Assembly (NCBI RefSeq): GCF_024868665.1
Contig: NW_026634141.1
Span: 62,001 to 126,000 of the forward strand
From: Triplophysa rosa
Lineage: Eukaryota > Chordata > Actinopteri > Cypriniformes > Nemacheilidae
DNA length: 64,000 bases
Direction: 5' to 3'
The notes beneath the pieces are model-generated. The model saw nothing but the letters and a program-made list of their open reading frames with translations. It was not told the origin of the DNA and did not search any database. Positions 44,512-55,984 of this stretch are shown in pieces. How positions within the stretch are numbered: position 1 is the stretch's first letter; the number at the start of each line of letters is the position of its first letter. The translations under genes and the position numbers were made by a program.

Positions 44512-44626
44512 TCAAACGATTTAAATCAACGGACCCTGATGTTTGTGAGTGTGACTGAAAAAGCGTTTGATTGTAGTTTCTAAAAACGGACAACCTGCTA
44601 TACTTATGTGGTAAGGCAAGCACTTT

Positions 44627-44706
44627 GGCCCGGTTTCACAGACAGGGTTTAGCTTAAGCCAGTTAAGTCAGGTCACACATTCACGCCTTGTCTGTGAAAC
44701 CGGGCC
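44627..44706. mobile_element. Short palindromic MITE (duplicate)
   Basis: Duplicate of 35676-35755 with intact GGCCCGGTTTCACAGACA ends. Confidence 0.8.
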
Positions 44707-45611
44707 ATAATGTTAAGCTTAGAGATAATGTTTATTCATTTCTGTCAATAAATATCTGCTTTAAATCCTCTGTATTGTGTTGATGTCTTTGATTCTTTAT
44801 GTCATTTACTTCAGTATCTAAATAAAATATCTGATTGTGACGTACAGTGCTGTGTTGGGTTTCATTAATCATTATACCATGCTTTATACATATTTGAATA
44901 GAGAATTACTCCAGTTATGCATAAAATCGAATCTTTAACACACAGATTAAATCACAAATTAATTTAATCCTCCATGTGAGGGATGATAATTGTTTAAATA
45001 AATAAAAAAACGATTTTAACTATGTGACTGTTTTGTCATTAGGACGTGCTCGTCACGTCCCAGAAACGTTATTTGGTACGTGTCACCAGTCCTACTAGAT
45101 ACAAGACGAGCCACACCACAAATACCTTGTAACAGTTTTAATGTGGTGTGCAGGGGATTATGTGAAGTGTAGTCCGGTGGTGAATGAGGGCAGACAGTGG
45201 ACCATGACAGTACGTCGCTGCGACGAATATGGTACGTTCCAGGTATGTCTTCAGGAGGTAATCACCACGCCCCAGCAAAGGTGCAATGTTACGTCATCAT
45301 GACGAATATGTGAATCACAAAGTTACATCGCTGGAACGTTATTTGGTATATACGTGGCAATGAATATGGTCTGGTCCAGTTACGTCGTCACAACGTAACT
45401 GTGTTAGCTGGGGTGTAATGTAAAAAATTTAAATGGGAAGATCTTCCAGACCAAAGCTTCTGATGTGATATCTTATAGTAACAGTGACTTATTTATTTAT
45501 TTAGAACTGAAAAAACTATGAGGCAGTGATTTATACACAACTGGGTAAAAATTAGTCAGATTAATATATTGAAGTTCTTCACATATGCATCCATTTTCAC
45601 TAATTACTAAT

Positions 45612-47262
45612 CAGAGGTGGACGAAGTACACAACTTCCTTACTTGAGTGAAAGTACAGATACTACTGGTCAAATATTACGCCACTACAAGTAAAAGTTGT
45701 AAAGACAGATTCTTACTTAAGTAAAAGTACAGAAGTACGTGCTTTAAAAAGTACTAAAGTATTAAAAGTAAATTTCCTTTATGTCAGTTGTGCATTGTTT
45801 TATTGTCGTATACCTTATGCCTCTGAAGCAACCTACTGAATACACTGAGTAGCTCACAGTATCAGTTGTATTAAAGGAGTAGTTCACTTCAAAATTTGCC
45901 CCCATTGACTTTCCATAGTAATTTTTATTCCTACCATGGAAAGTCAATGGGGGCAAATTTTGCAGTGAGCAACTCCTTCAAGAGCTTTATATGTTTAGCA
46001 CATACTAATGTTTAGTTTAGATATAATCCTGTATGATCATTTAGCCTAATTATCCTCATTAGCCCCCTAGCCTATATGTATTTATGAGCAGTGTTCTTTT
46101 ATTTTGTATATTCCCTTTACCAGTTTTAGCAGCAATTTACCAGTAAGTAGTAAGGTTCTTGTAAATAGTTAAGTGTAGAAGCCATGTGTTTGTTGGATTA
46201 TTACCATTTGTATTGCCATAATTAAACTACAAACATAAACTATAGCTAGTAAAATGAAACTATGGTATTTTTAGTTGCTGTGGTTTTACTAAAGATTATT
46301 AATTGGAGTATGGTTCCTATATATAGAAAATGGTAAATTTGTGGATACGGTGGTTTTACTGAAAATACCATCCCTGCTGAAGAAAAACAATGCATTTTTA
46401 AATTAGAATGAGATTTTTTAATTAAATTTCTCTTTGTAGTGTGTTTTGGGTTTTATTACAATAGGATTTACCATCCCACCAATAGAATCCATCACATACA
46501 AGTAGACAACAAGTAGTACAATTCCCATTATAACCATTAAATCCATTACATTTTATGTTCTATTTTGGGCAGGGTTCTATTGTTTTTATTTCAACAGGAA
46601 TACTTCAACTATAGTTACTTCAGTAAAAATATCATTCATTCACAAATCGCTTTAAATGATACAGCAGCAGATCAGAAGTTAACACGCACGTGTAGCTCAA
46701 GGTGTATGTGATGCTTATTTACCGTTTAGCCATTGTGTCGATCATTTTCATGACAATGTTTCTACGATCTTTGACTGATCGTAACCCACAGATGATTACA
46801 CCACACTTTATCATCTGCCTTTTTCGTCTTTTATTGTTCTATTTGCCTTTTTAGAGCGCTATCAACGGTGTAGCAGCGCCTACGTTTACATTAGTTTAGC
46901 GGGGAAGATCCCAGAGTTGCCAGATTTGCGTTAAAAAAATCTGCCAAATGGCCATTCAAAGCTTGCCGGAAAACCGCGAGCTTAGAAAAACTGAAATACT
47001 TGGCAACAGTAAAAGGTCCTGGCAGATCGCAAGCCAGATAAATTGCGCACACAGGAAACCCCGCTGCATAGAAACCATTTTCTACTTTTGGACCTTTTTA
47101 TAAATGTAGTGGAGTAAAAAGTATGATATTTGTCTTTCAAATGTAGTGAAGTTAAAGTACAAGTACTCCGAAAAAAATAATACTCAAGTAAAGTACAGAT
47201 ACTCAAAAAGTGTACTTAAGTACAGTACTCAGGTAAATTTACTTCGTTACTGTCCACCTCTG
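45612..47262. mobile_element. Non-autonomous hAT transposon (duplicate)
   Basis: Duplicate of 36661-38313, with the same 8-bp TTACTAAT flanks and the nested palindromic MITE at 45875-45977. It is two bases shorter because of 1-bp deletions. Confidence 0.9.
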
Positions 47263-47441
47263 TTACTAATACATTGTCATTAAATATCTTGTTTTTGTAA
47301 AAACAAGCGTCTTACCATCTTTAAAGATTAAGTAATTTCTGCAGAACCGAACTGAAAAATGCACTCAAGCCCTCTTACCGCCCCCCTCTTTTCTGATTAC
47401 TGAAACAAAAAGCCATTAAACTTGTTATTAAAGTTGCGTAT

Positions 47442-47806
47442 AGAGGGTATGCATTGACGTCACTTTCCCACGTGAACATGTTGGGACACACCCTGGGACA
47501 CGCTCCCTTGGGTGGCAAAACACCCAGAAAAATGGCTGAGGAGAATAGGAGAAACAAAGAAACCGGGACTAAAACACGCAATTATTTGCTGAAATTACAA
47601 GCAACTGGACTCGACGGTGATCCATACGGCTTCCCTACGACTTACAAAGGAATCAGGTGTTCCTGGACAATGAAATGTTGCGTGGAATTGCGTTTCCTGA
47701 TATCGTAAGCAGTCATTTTGCCGAGTGTTTTGCCACCTACAGGGGTGCACTCCGGCGTGCTCACGTGGTGTGCACGTGGTAAAGTGACGACACATCCATA
47801 CCCTCT
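47442..47806 (+). mobile_element. TIR element with coding remnant (duplicate)
   Basis: Duplicate of 38493-38857. The MAEENRR frame starts at 47532. Confidence 0.6.
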
Positions 47807-48366
47807 AATAGGCCAAGACATAACCAAGACATTCCCTTTCTGTCGGTCTCTCGACGTTGTGTCGAGCCGACAGATGGGGTTCCTATGGAAAACGCCACAA
47901 CACTGTGCCCTGTCACAATCTCTAGCGAAGCGATGGTGACTGGCCTGGGCGTGTCAGCCGTGAGCGCTACCACGAAATTGTAACCTACCAGTGGGTAGGT
48001 AGGGGGTCCCAGAGATTTTCTTGAAAGGTGGGAAGGCCCCTGCCTTCGGCCTCACAGGCGGCTGCCTTGTTTCTCTAACAGCGAGAAGCCGCCCGGCACC
48101 GTACGGGCCACTGGGTAAGCATTATTCCCCCCTGGGGGGGAAAAACGCTGCAGAGACCACTTCCTACCGCAGGGAGGAGTTTACTGGAGATACCAACATG
48201 GTCTCACCGTTAGGGGAGAACTCATGGGAGGAAAGTGCGGACTGAAGGAGTTAACCGCAAGGTGGAGGTCCACCTAGGGAAGGCCAGAGAGGCGCCTCGA
48301 TCCAGTGCCCACGTGGAGGCTATACTCTGTGTGGAGAGAGCTCTCACCCAGTGGGCACGGGCGAAC

Positions 48367-49271
48367 TTAGGACAGGTACGCCGTAGTGACCATGATCCAG
48401 TGTCCATGATCCAGTTCGCCAATCTCTGTTTGAGACAGCCCTTCCTGCTGATCTACAAAACAGACAAAAAGCTGCCATGTGCCCAGGAGCCTCTGAATTT
48501 GTTTCAGGAGGACCGCTGACTGCTTGAAATATTCCAGGCAGTTCAACACTGACTGAGCGCGCTCTGTAGTCAGTCGCGCTGTAATGGAGACAGAGTTGAG
48601 TTCCATACCAAGAAAGAAGATGCTCTGCGCAGGGGAGAGCTTGCTCTTTTCTCGGTTGACCTGTGGTCCCAATCGATCTAGGTGCCGAAGCACTAGGTTC
48701 CTGTGTGCACATAACAGATCTCGCGAGTGTGTCAAATGAGCCAGTTGTCGAGATAGTTTAGTACCCGCACACCTCTCTCCCTGAGGGGAGTGAGGGCGGC
48801 TTCCACGATCTTCGTGAAGACTTGTGGGGACAGGGACAGACCGAAAGGGAGGACTCTGTACTAATATGCCTTGAAAGCAAACCGTAGGAACGGGCGATGA
48901 CGAGGGAGAATTGAGACATGAGAGTAAGTGTCCTTCAGGTCGATTGCCATGAATCCATCTTGACATCTGATAGATGCCAGGATGCGCTTCTGCGTGAACA
49001 TCCTGAACGGCAGCTTGAGTAGGTGCCTGTTCAGGTTACGCAGATCTAGCACCCCCCTTTTTGGGGACGATGAAGTACGGCTGTAAAACCCGTTGAACAT
49101 CTCGGCTAGAGGGACGAGCACGATCGCTTCCTCTCCAGAGGGGTGGCGACCTCGGCCTGAAGCATGGGAGCATCCTTGCCTCTGACTGAGGTTGAGAGGA
49201 TGCCCCAAAACTTGGGCGGGCGTCTGGGGAGTTGGACCGTGTAGCCGAGACGGACCGTATCCCGTAGTCAC
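48367..49271 (-). pseudogene. DIRS reverse transcriptase (copy E)
   Basis: Equivalent to the copy C fragment. LDLRNLNRHLLKLPFRMFTQ and FMAIDLKDTYSHVSI are in the first frame. After a frame change come LGPQVNREKSKLSPAQSIFF and LLKQIQRLLGTW. Here CAGTTGTCG replaces CAGTAGTCG of copy C at about 48745, within the YxDD segment. Confidence 0.85.
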
Positions 49272-49444
49272 GTGACGGTTTGGGAAGCTCTTGTCAGGCT
49301 CCCAGGGACCGAGACAGGGAGGCTAGGGGTACGTTCTGCTTCATCGACCTCCCAGGGGGTGGTTCGATGGCTGGCAGTGCGGATCCCTCGCCGTGGGGGG
49401 GCCCCTGGAGAGGAGATCGGCTCTGCTGTTTTACCTGCCTGGCG

Positions 49445-49712
49445 ATGATGTAGCACAAGGCACCACCGATTGAGAGTGCTTAGGCTGATGATTATCCTCG
49501 ACATTGGGTCTTGCCTCAACATTGAGTTGCCGAACACCGTCGTGTAGAGGGTGAGAGCGGCTGTGATAATACCCAGACAATGATGTAGCACAACGCACCG
49601 TCGATTGAGAGTGCTTAGGCTGCTGATTATCCTCGACATTGGGTCTCGCCGTGACGCAACGTCGAGTTGCAGAACACTGTCGTGTAGAGGGTGAGAGCAG
49701 CTGTGATAAACA
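49445..49712 (-). repeat. 135-bp tandem duplication in DIRS copy E
   Basis: Two ~135-bp units, each with TGATGTAGCACAA, GATTGAGAGTGCTTAGGCTG, TCCTCGACATTGGGTCT and GTCGTGTAGAGGGTGAGAG, start at 49446 and 49581. The plus-strand copies of DIRS have a single unit (copy B, about 29120-29275). The units differ at several sites. Confidence 0.85.
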
Positions 49713-49873
49713 CCCAGAGAGAGAGAAAAACTCTTAGAAGTGGGCTGTTGGAATGGGGCAGGAACCATCCCGGATCTAGGGCCGTAGCCACTGCTGTCAT
49801 GGAACGGGAAGCAAACGAGGTGGTGGCTGAGTCCCGTGGGAACACAACCACCCATGATGCAACGTCTGAATCG

Positions 49874-50197
49874 TCAACCGCCCACAGTGCGGGCAGGACG
49901 TATCCACAAGGGCTGCCCCAGCGTACTGGAATCAGACCTCGTGTCCGTCCCCCTCCTCGATGAGTGTGTTGCACCCACGAGAACAGCAGGACATGCCACG
50001 CTGGAGAAATTTGCTCTTTTAGAGCAAAAACTCGAACACTTCTGGAACCGCCGAGACGCCCAGGGGAAGTCGCCGCAGGAAGAGACAGTCCACTGCACCA
50101 CGTCGTAGAACCGGCAGTCTGTGTTGCTAAGTATTAGTGAAGGTCTGCAATTCATGAGCGAAGGCTCCGAAGAACAAAAGGTGAATGAATGAGGCAC
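49874..50197 (-). pseudogene. DIRS Gag N-terminal remnant (copy E)
   Basis: The minus strand encodes parts of the Gag start: HSSRRGTDT corresponds, out of frame, to the LIEEGDGHDA region of copy B at 27575-27605. The frame is shifted and ends within about 100 codons. Confidence 0.5.
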
Positions 50198-50340
50198 GCT
50201 GTCTCCCTTTTATACCCGGATATCCCGCGGCGGAGTCCGGCATGCAAATTTCAATCGCCAATTTCATTGAAGAGATTGGTTCTCAAGGACGAACCCCATC
50301 TGTCGGCTCGACACAACGTCGAAAGACCGACAGAAAAGGA
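50165..50340 (-). repeat. Left terminal inverted repeat of DIRS copy E
   Basis: AAAGGTGAATGAATGAGGCA, ATACCCGGATATCC, GGCATGCAAATTTCAATCGC and ACCCCATCTGTCGGCTCGAC match the inverted-repeat blocks of the other DIRS copies. L2 3' UTR begins near 50341. Confidence 0.8.
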
Positions 50341-50667
50341 ACACAGAAGACAGACATACCCACATACAAAACACTCCACACACACAATATGCACACGTAA
50401 TAACACACTTAGACATAGACACACACAGACGCTCAGACACACGGACGCGCACACAGACAAGTATGCGCACACACACAGACACGCACGCACAGTGAGAGCA
50501 CACATTTAAGATCAAGGAGAGAGAAGCACAGGTTAAATATAACAGACTATAAATTCCTATATGCAATGTTAATTAAGTAAAACTTTAAAATTCTAAAGCA
50601 GCCCACCCGGCCATGCAAATAGTGCAAAAAAACACTATGCAAATGGTGGCAAGGAACCCAAAAGTCT
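50341..50667 (-). mobile_element. L2 LINE Z, distal 3' UTR piece
   Basis: Reverse complement of 34227-34552: GT-rich run, GCCCACCCGGCCATGCAAAT and GGTGGCAAGGAACCCAAAAG. Its inner border at 50656-50667 (ACCCAAAAGTCT) is the left target duplication of the RTE insertion. The L2 continues at 53800. Confidence 0.85.
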
Positions 50668-53600
50668 CTTTTCCTTTCGGCTGTTCCCTTCAGGGGTCGC
50701 CACAGCGAATCATCTGCCTCCATCTAGCCCTATCCCCTGCATCCTCTTCTCTCAGACCGACTACCTTCATGTCCTCCTTCACTACATCCATAAACCTCCT
50801 CTTTGGTCTTCCTCTCGGCCTCCTGCCTGGCAGCTCTAACCTCAGCATCCTTTTACCAATATATTCACTCTCCCTCCTCTGAACATGTCCAAACCATCTC
50901 AACCTGGCCTCTCTAACTTTGTCTCCAAAACATCTCACATGTGCTGTCCCTCTGATGTACTCATTCCTGATCCTATCCATCCTCGTCACTCCCAAAGAGA
51001 ACCTCAACATCTTCAGCTCTGCTACCTCTAACTCTTCCTCCTGTCTTTTCCTCAGTGCAACTGTCTCCAAACCATACAACATCGCTGGTCTCACTACTGC
51101 CCTGTACACCTTTCCTTTCATTCTTGCTGGTACTCTTTTATCACACAACAGACCTGACACTTTTCTCCACCCATTCCAACCTGCCTGCACACGCTTCTTC
51201 ACCTCTTTTCCACACTCCCCATTACTCTGTACTGTTGACCCTAAGTACTTAAAATCCTGCACCTTCTTTACCTCTTCTCCCTGTAACCTCACTGTTTCAC
51301 TTGGATCCCTCTCATTCACACACATGTATTCTGTCTTGCTGCGACTAACCTTCATTCCTCTTCTCTCCAGAGCAAACCTCCACCTCTCTAGACTTTCCTC
51401 CACCTGCTCCCTGCTCTCACTACAGATCACAATATCATCCGCAAACATCATAGTCCATGGAGATTCCTGTCTGACCTCATCTGTCAGCCTGTCCATCACC
51501 ACCGCAAACAAGAAGGGGCTCAGAGCCGATCCTTGATGCAGTCCCACCTTCACCGTGAACTCCTCTGTCACACCTACCGCACACCTTACCACTGTCCTAC
51601 TGCTCTCATACATATCCTGCACCACTCTAACATACTTCTCTGCCACTCCAGACCTCCTCATACAATACCACAGCTCCTCTCTTGGCACCCTGTCATACGC
51701 TTTCTCTAAATCTACAAAGACACAATGCAGCTCTTTCTGACCCTCTCTGTACTTCTCCACAACCTTCTCAAAGCAAATATCGCATCTGTAGTGCTCTTTC
51801 TTGGCATGAAACCATACTGCTGCTCACAAATGCTCACTTCTCCCCTTAGCCTTGCTTCCACTACTCTTTCCCACAACTTCATTGTATGGCTCATCAGCTT
51901 AATACCTCTATAGTTTCCACAACTCTGCACATCTCCCTTGTTCTTAAAAATCGGCACCAAAACATTTCTCCTCCATTCCTCAGGCATCCTCTCACTCTCT
52001 AAGACCTCGTTGAACAACCTAGTTAAAAACTCTACTGCCATCTCTCCTAGACACTTCCATACCTCCACTGGTATGTCATCCGGACCAACCGCCTTTCCTC
52101 TCTTCATCCTCTTCAAAGCTCTCCTAACTTCACCCTTGCTAATCCTTTCTACTTCCTGCTCAACAATATTTGCCTCTACTACTCTTCTCTCCCTGCCATT
52201 TTCCTCATTCATCAGTTCCTCAAAGTACTCCTTCCATCTTTCCCTCACCCTCCTGTCACCTGTTAACACATTTCCATCTCTATCTTTAATCACTCTAACC
52301 TGCTGCACATCCTTTCCATCTCTATCCCTCTGCCTCGCCAACCGATACAAATCCCTCTCACCTTCCTTACTATCTAACCTTGCATACATATCCTCATAAG
52401 CTTTCTGTTTGGCCTTTGCAACCTCTATCTTAACCTCACGCTGCATCTCCCTATATTCCTGTCTACTTTCCTCCGTCCTCTCACTGTCCCACTTCTTCCT
52501 AGCTAACCTCTTCCTCTGGATACTCTCCTGAACTTCCTCATTCCACCACCAAGTCTCCTTGTCTTCTTTTCTCCTTCCAGATGATACACCTAGCACCTTC
52601 CTACCTGTCTCCCTGATCACTTTGGCTGTAGTAGTCCAGTCATCTGGAAGCACCTCCTGACCACCTAAAGCCTGTCTCAACTCTTCCCTGAAAACAACAC
52701 GGCACTCTTCCTTTTCCAACTTCCACCACTTTGTCTTCTGCTCTGCCTTTGCTCTCTTCATCTTCCTCACCACCAGAGTCATCTTACACACCACCATCCT
52801 ATGCTGTCTAGCTACACTCTCTCCTACCACTACTTTGCAATCGCTAATCTCCATCAGATTACAGCGTCTACATAAAATATAGTCCACCTGTGTGCTCCTG
52901 CCACCACTCTTATATGTCACCCTGTGTTCCTGCCTCTTCTGAAAGTACGTGTTCACCACAGCCATCTCCATACTTTTAGCAAAGTCTACCAACCTCTGTC
53001 CTTCTGGGTTCCTTTCCTGAAGACCAAACCTGCCCATCACTTCCTCATCCCCACTATTCCCTTCACCAACATGTCCATTAAAGTCTGCGCCTATCACCAC
53101 TCTCTCACCTCTGGGAACACTCTGCATCACTTCCTCAAACTCGCTCCAGAATCTGTCTTTCTCCTCTTGCTCACAACCTACTTGTGGAGCATAAGCACTG
53201 ACAACATTCAACATCACACCTTCAATTTCCAGCTTCAGACTCATCAACCTATCTGACACTCTCTTTACCTCCAGAACATTCTTCACACACTCCTCCTTCA
53301 GGATCACTCCTACTCCATTTCTCTTCCTGTCCGCACCATGATAAAACAGTTTAAACCCTGCTCCAATGCTTCTAGCCTTGCTCCCTTTCCACCTGGTCTC
53401 CTGGACACACAGAATGTCGACTTTCCTCCTCTGCATCATATCTACCAGCTCTCTGCCTTTACCTGTCAACGTACCAACATTCAAAGTCCCTACTTTCAGT
53501 CTGAAACTCCTGCCTTTCCTCTTCTCTCTCTGCCTACGGACACGCCTTCCTCCTCTCCTTTGACCAACAGTAGCCCAATTTCCACCAGTGCCCTGTAGGT

Positions 53601-53799
53601 CAACGGCACCGATGGCGGTCGTTGTTAACCCGGGCCCCGACCGATCCGGTATGGAAGTCATGTTAGTGATTCGCATATTTGATTTGGCAAAAGTTTTATG
53701 TCGGATGCCCTTCCTGACACAACCCTCTCTATTTATCCGGGCTTGGGACCGGCACAAAAAGTACACTGGCTTGTGACCTCCTGTGGCTAGATTAACGAC
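50668..53799 (-). mobile_element. RTE-clade LINE, near full length, inserted in L2
   Basis: A 3.1-kb non-LTR retrotransposon with an AP endonuclease and RT in one frame broken by a single shift. The 3' UTR is only about 22 bp, ending CCGAAAGGAAAAG on the minus strand. Target duplications ACCCAAAAGTCT (50656-50667) and ACCCAAAATCCT (53800-53811) differ at two positions. The L2 3' UTR is continuous once it is removed. Confidence 0.92.
50690..53799 (-). pseudogene. RTE endonuclease-reverse transcriptase, one frameshift
   Basis: One polyprotein that nicks DNA and copies its own RNA at the nick. The endonuclease shows LKVGTLNVGTLTGKGRELVD, ILCVQETRWKGSKARS (catalytic Glu), VIGADFNGHVGEGNSGDEE (Asp/Asn), QVDYILCRRC and QHRMVVCKM (final His). 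RT starts with VRRALKRMKRGKAVGPDDIP and NVLVPIFKNKGD, then YGFMPRKSTTDAIFALR. The frame shifts near 51765 and continues VFVDLEKAYDRVPREELW (first Asp), GLHQGSALSPFLFAVVMDRL and MMFADDIVIC (the YADD-box equivalent), ending RWRQMIRCGDP at 50690. A one-base insertion explains the shift. A plausible start is the Met of MRITNMTSIPDRS near 53679. In databases this endonuclease is often mislabelled craniofacial development protein 2-like. Confidence 0.93.
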
Positions 53800-55783
53800 A
53801 CCCAAAATCCTAATCGAGAAAAAAAACCTCAGGAGAACCCAGGCCCAACCAGGGGATTCCAGTTCCCCTCTGGCAAAAGCTGCTGCCTCTGCACAAGCTC
53901 ACAGTGCTTGCACAACAAGGCTAAATAAAAATAAATAAACTTACTAATAAGGTAAATTATAGTTTAAGATTATCATTAATAATCTAATAGCATTTGAAAT
54001 TTTGTGTGAAGACGTGTAAAGTGACCGCGTCCTTCTTTATCCAGCTCTATCATCTCAGCTCTTGTCAGGTCGCCGCTTCCCATTCTCCGCTCTACCATCA
54101 GGTCGGCCATGAACTGCATCCTGCTCGCTGTGGTAACCTTGGAACAATGAGACAAGACTGGCTGAGAGTAGAGTACTGTTCTGCACTCTTTGATGCAACA
54201 AGTACATCAGTTGTGTTTGGTTCCGGTTGATCTAACTAATGCAGCCTAAACCCTCAGAGGATTTATATTATGGAAGTGTAGTGTATGCAAGATTAAAAAG
54301 ATGCGTCTTTAGTCTAGATTTAAACTGACAGAGTGTGTCTGCCTCCCGGACAGTGCAGGGAAGACTATTCCAAAGTTTAGGCGCTAGATAGGAAAAGGAT
54401 CTACCACCTGCACTTGATTTTGAAATTCTAGGTATTACCAACTGACAGGACGCCTGAGAGCGTAATGCACGTGAAGGACTGTAATACAAGAGGAGTTCAC
54501 TCAAGTACTGAGGAGCTAAACCATGTAGGGCTTTATAGGTAATAAGCAAGATTTTAAAGTTAACGCGATGCTTTATAGGTAACCAGTGCAAGGTTGACAG
54601 AACCGGGCTAATATGTTCATACTTTTTTGTACGTGTAAGAACTCGAGCTGCCGCGTTTTGGACCAGTTGGAGTTTTTGTAATAAGCCTGCAGGGCAACCA
54701 CCTAACAGTGCATTACAGTAATCTAGTCTTGATGTCATGAATGCATGAATTAACTTCTCTGCATCTGATAGTGACAGCATATGACGTAGTTTAGATATAT
54801 TCTTAAAATGGAAAAATGCAATTTTACAGGTGTTGGCGACATGGCTGTCAAATGACAGATTACTATCGAATAGAACACCAAGATTCTTAGCTGACGACGA
54901 GGGTTTTATGGAACATCCGTCAATAGTTGAGCAGTATTCTTGGTTGTTACGTATAGCAGTTTTCGGTCCAATAAGTAACACTTCTGTTTTGTCCGAGTTC
55001 AGTAATAACAAGTTGTTACTCATCCAGTTTTTTATATCGACTATGCATTCTATTATTCTATGGAACTGCTGTGTTTCATGAGGCTTCGAGTAAATATAAA
55101 TTTGAGTATCATCAGCATAACAGTGAAAGCTAACTCCGTGTCGCTTTATTATATCTCCTAGAGGTAGCATGTATAATGCGAAGAGCAGAGGCTCTAAGAC
55201 TGAGCCCTGTGGTACACTGTACTGGACTTGTGATTTGCGTGACACCTCATTGTTTATTGAACTGTCGAATAAATAAGATTTAAACCATTTCAAAGCTATT
55301 CCTTTAATGCCGACGTAATTTTCGAGTCTATGTAGGAGTGTGCTGTGGTCAATGGTGTCGAATGCAGCACTAAGGTCTAGCAGCACCAATAACGACATAC
55401 AACCTTGGTCAGACGCCAATAGCAGATCATTTGTAACTCTGATCAAAGCAGTCTCTGTACTGTGACATGCTCTAAATCCAGATTGGAATTCTTCATTGAT
55501 GTCATTCCTTTGGAGGAAGGAGCATAATTGAGTTGAAACTACTTTTTCCAGACCTTCAGATATGAAAGGTAGATTTGATATAGGCCTGTAGTTCCCTAGT
55601 TCTCTAAGGTCGAGTTGGGTTTTTTTGACAAGGGGCCTTATAACAGCCATCTTATATGCTTGATGCACATGTCCTAATGTCAGAGATGAGTTAATGATAC
55701 TAAGAAGAAGAACTATAATTTCTGGGAGCATCTCTTTCAGTAGATTTGTAGGTATAGGGTCTAGCATGCATGTTGTACAAAGT
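53800..55783 (-). mobile_element. L2 LINE Z: RT ORF and proximal 3' UTR
   Basis: The L2 is 5'-truncated near 55783 and runs leftward. The 3' UTR (54267-53800) has TTGTGCAAGCACTG-type and CCAGTTCCCCTCTGGCAAAA blocks shared with fragments X and Y. It is the best-preserved L2 in the window and gives the reference for the broken copies. Confidence 0.9.
54268..55767 (-). CDS. L2 LINE reverse transcriptase, 499-codon open frame, 5'-truncated
   Basis: Reverse transcriptase of an L2/CR1-group LINE. It reads LDPIPTNLLKEMLP, GNYRPISNLPFISEGLEKVV, FQSGFRACHSTETALIRVTN, LLVLLDLSAAFDTIDHSTLL (first Asp), SVPQGSVLEPLLFALYMLPL and FHCYADDTQIYIYS (catalytic YADD). Next are LNSDKTEVLLIGPK and the C-terminal region LRHMLSLSDAEKLIHAF, LQLVQNAAARVLTRTKKYEH and LHGLAPQYLSELLLYYSPSR, ending FKSRLKTHLFNLAYTTLP. 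Codons continue in frame upstream of the ATG to a TGA near 55816, so the Met is internal; the N-terminal endonuclease is missing because of 5' truncation. No stop or frameshift in 499 codons implies a recent insertion, but without endonuclease it is not autonomous. QGSVLEP replaces the more usual QGSVLGP. Confidence 0.93.
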   Translation of the reverse strand: MLDPIPTNLLKEMLPEIIVLLLSIINSSLTLGHVHQAYKMAVIRPLVKKTQLDLRELGNYRPISNLPFISEGLEKVVSTQLCSFLQRNDINEEFQSGFRACHSTETALIRVTNDLLLASDQGCMSLLVLLDLSAAFDTIDHSTLLHRLENYVGIKGIALKWFKSYLFDSSINNEVSRKSQVQYSVPQGSVLEPLLFALYMLPLGDIIKRHGVSFHCYADDTQIYIYSKPHETQQFHRIIECIVDIKNWMSNNLLLLNSDKTEVLLIGPKTAIRNNQEYCSTIDGCSIKPSSSAKNLGVLFDSNLSFDSHVANTCKIAFFHFKNISKLRHMLSLSDAEKLIHAFMTSRLDYCNALLGGCPAGLLQKLQLVQNAAARVLTRTKKYEHISPVLSTLHWLPIKHRVNFKILLITYKALHGLAPQYLSELLLYYSPSRALRSQASCQLVIPRISKSSAGGRSFSYLAPKLWNSLPCTVREADTLCQFKSRLKTHLFNLAYTTLP

Positions 55784-55984
55784 ATATTGATGAAACAAAT
55801 TGTATTATTACAAATTCAATGATTTAAACGTGTCTCGTTCTGGACCATATAGTGAACAACCTAAAGCAACAGAATAGCCCACTTGTTGAAAAACATCACC
55901 AAAGGGGTACCCTGCGAAGTATGAAGCGACGCAGAGGGGCGCTGTCCAAATGTCAATATGTGAAGAGTCACAGCTACAATCTAT
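55784..55984. other. No recognised gene
   Basis: Short stretch between the L2 5' truncation point and a TIR element. No supported feature. Confidence 0.4.

Larger units (their letters stand above)
40724..49321. repeat. Tandem segmental duplication, copy 2
   Basis: This copy matches 31773-40372. Differences include C/G versus T at several sites in the DIRS 3' region (for example TCGCGTT versus TCTCGTT at about 41393), GTCAATTGG versus GTCATTTGG at 42527, and two 1-bp deletions near 46070 and 46199. The copy-2 DIRS continues past the homologous end at 49321 to its full left end. Confidence 0.95.
47821..50340 (-). mobile_element. DIRS copy E, inverse strand, internally deleted
   Basis: On the minus strand it runs from the left inverted repeat (50340-50165) through a short Gag region, a locally duplicated segment (49712-49445), and RT (49271-48367). 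It then passes straight to the 3' non-coding region and internal complementary region (about 47905-47830). RNase H and recombinase are deleted and the right terminal repeat is missing. About 2.5 kb against 5.7 kb for a full copy. Its left tip lies in L2 3' UTR. Confidence 0.88.

Noticed and set aside
50919..52399. Plus-strand Ser/Thr/Leu-rich frames of 150-205 codons
   Set aside because: They are antisense shadows of the RTE polyprotein on the minus strand.
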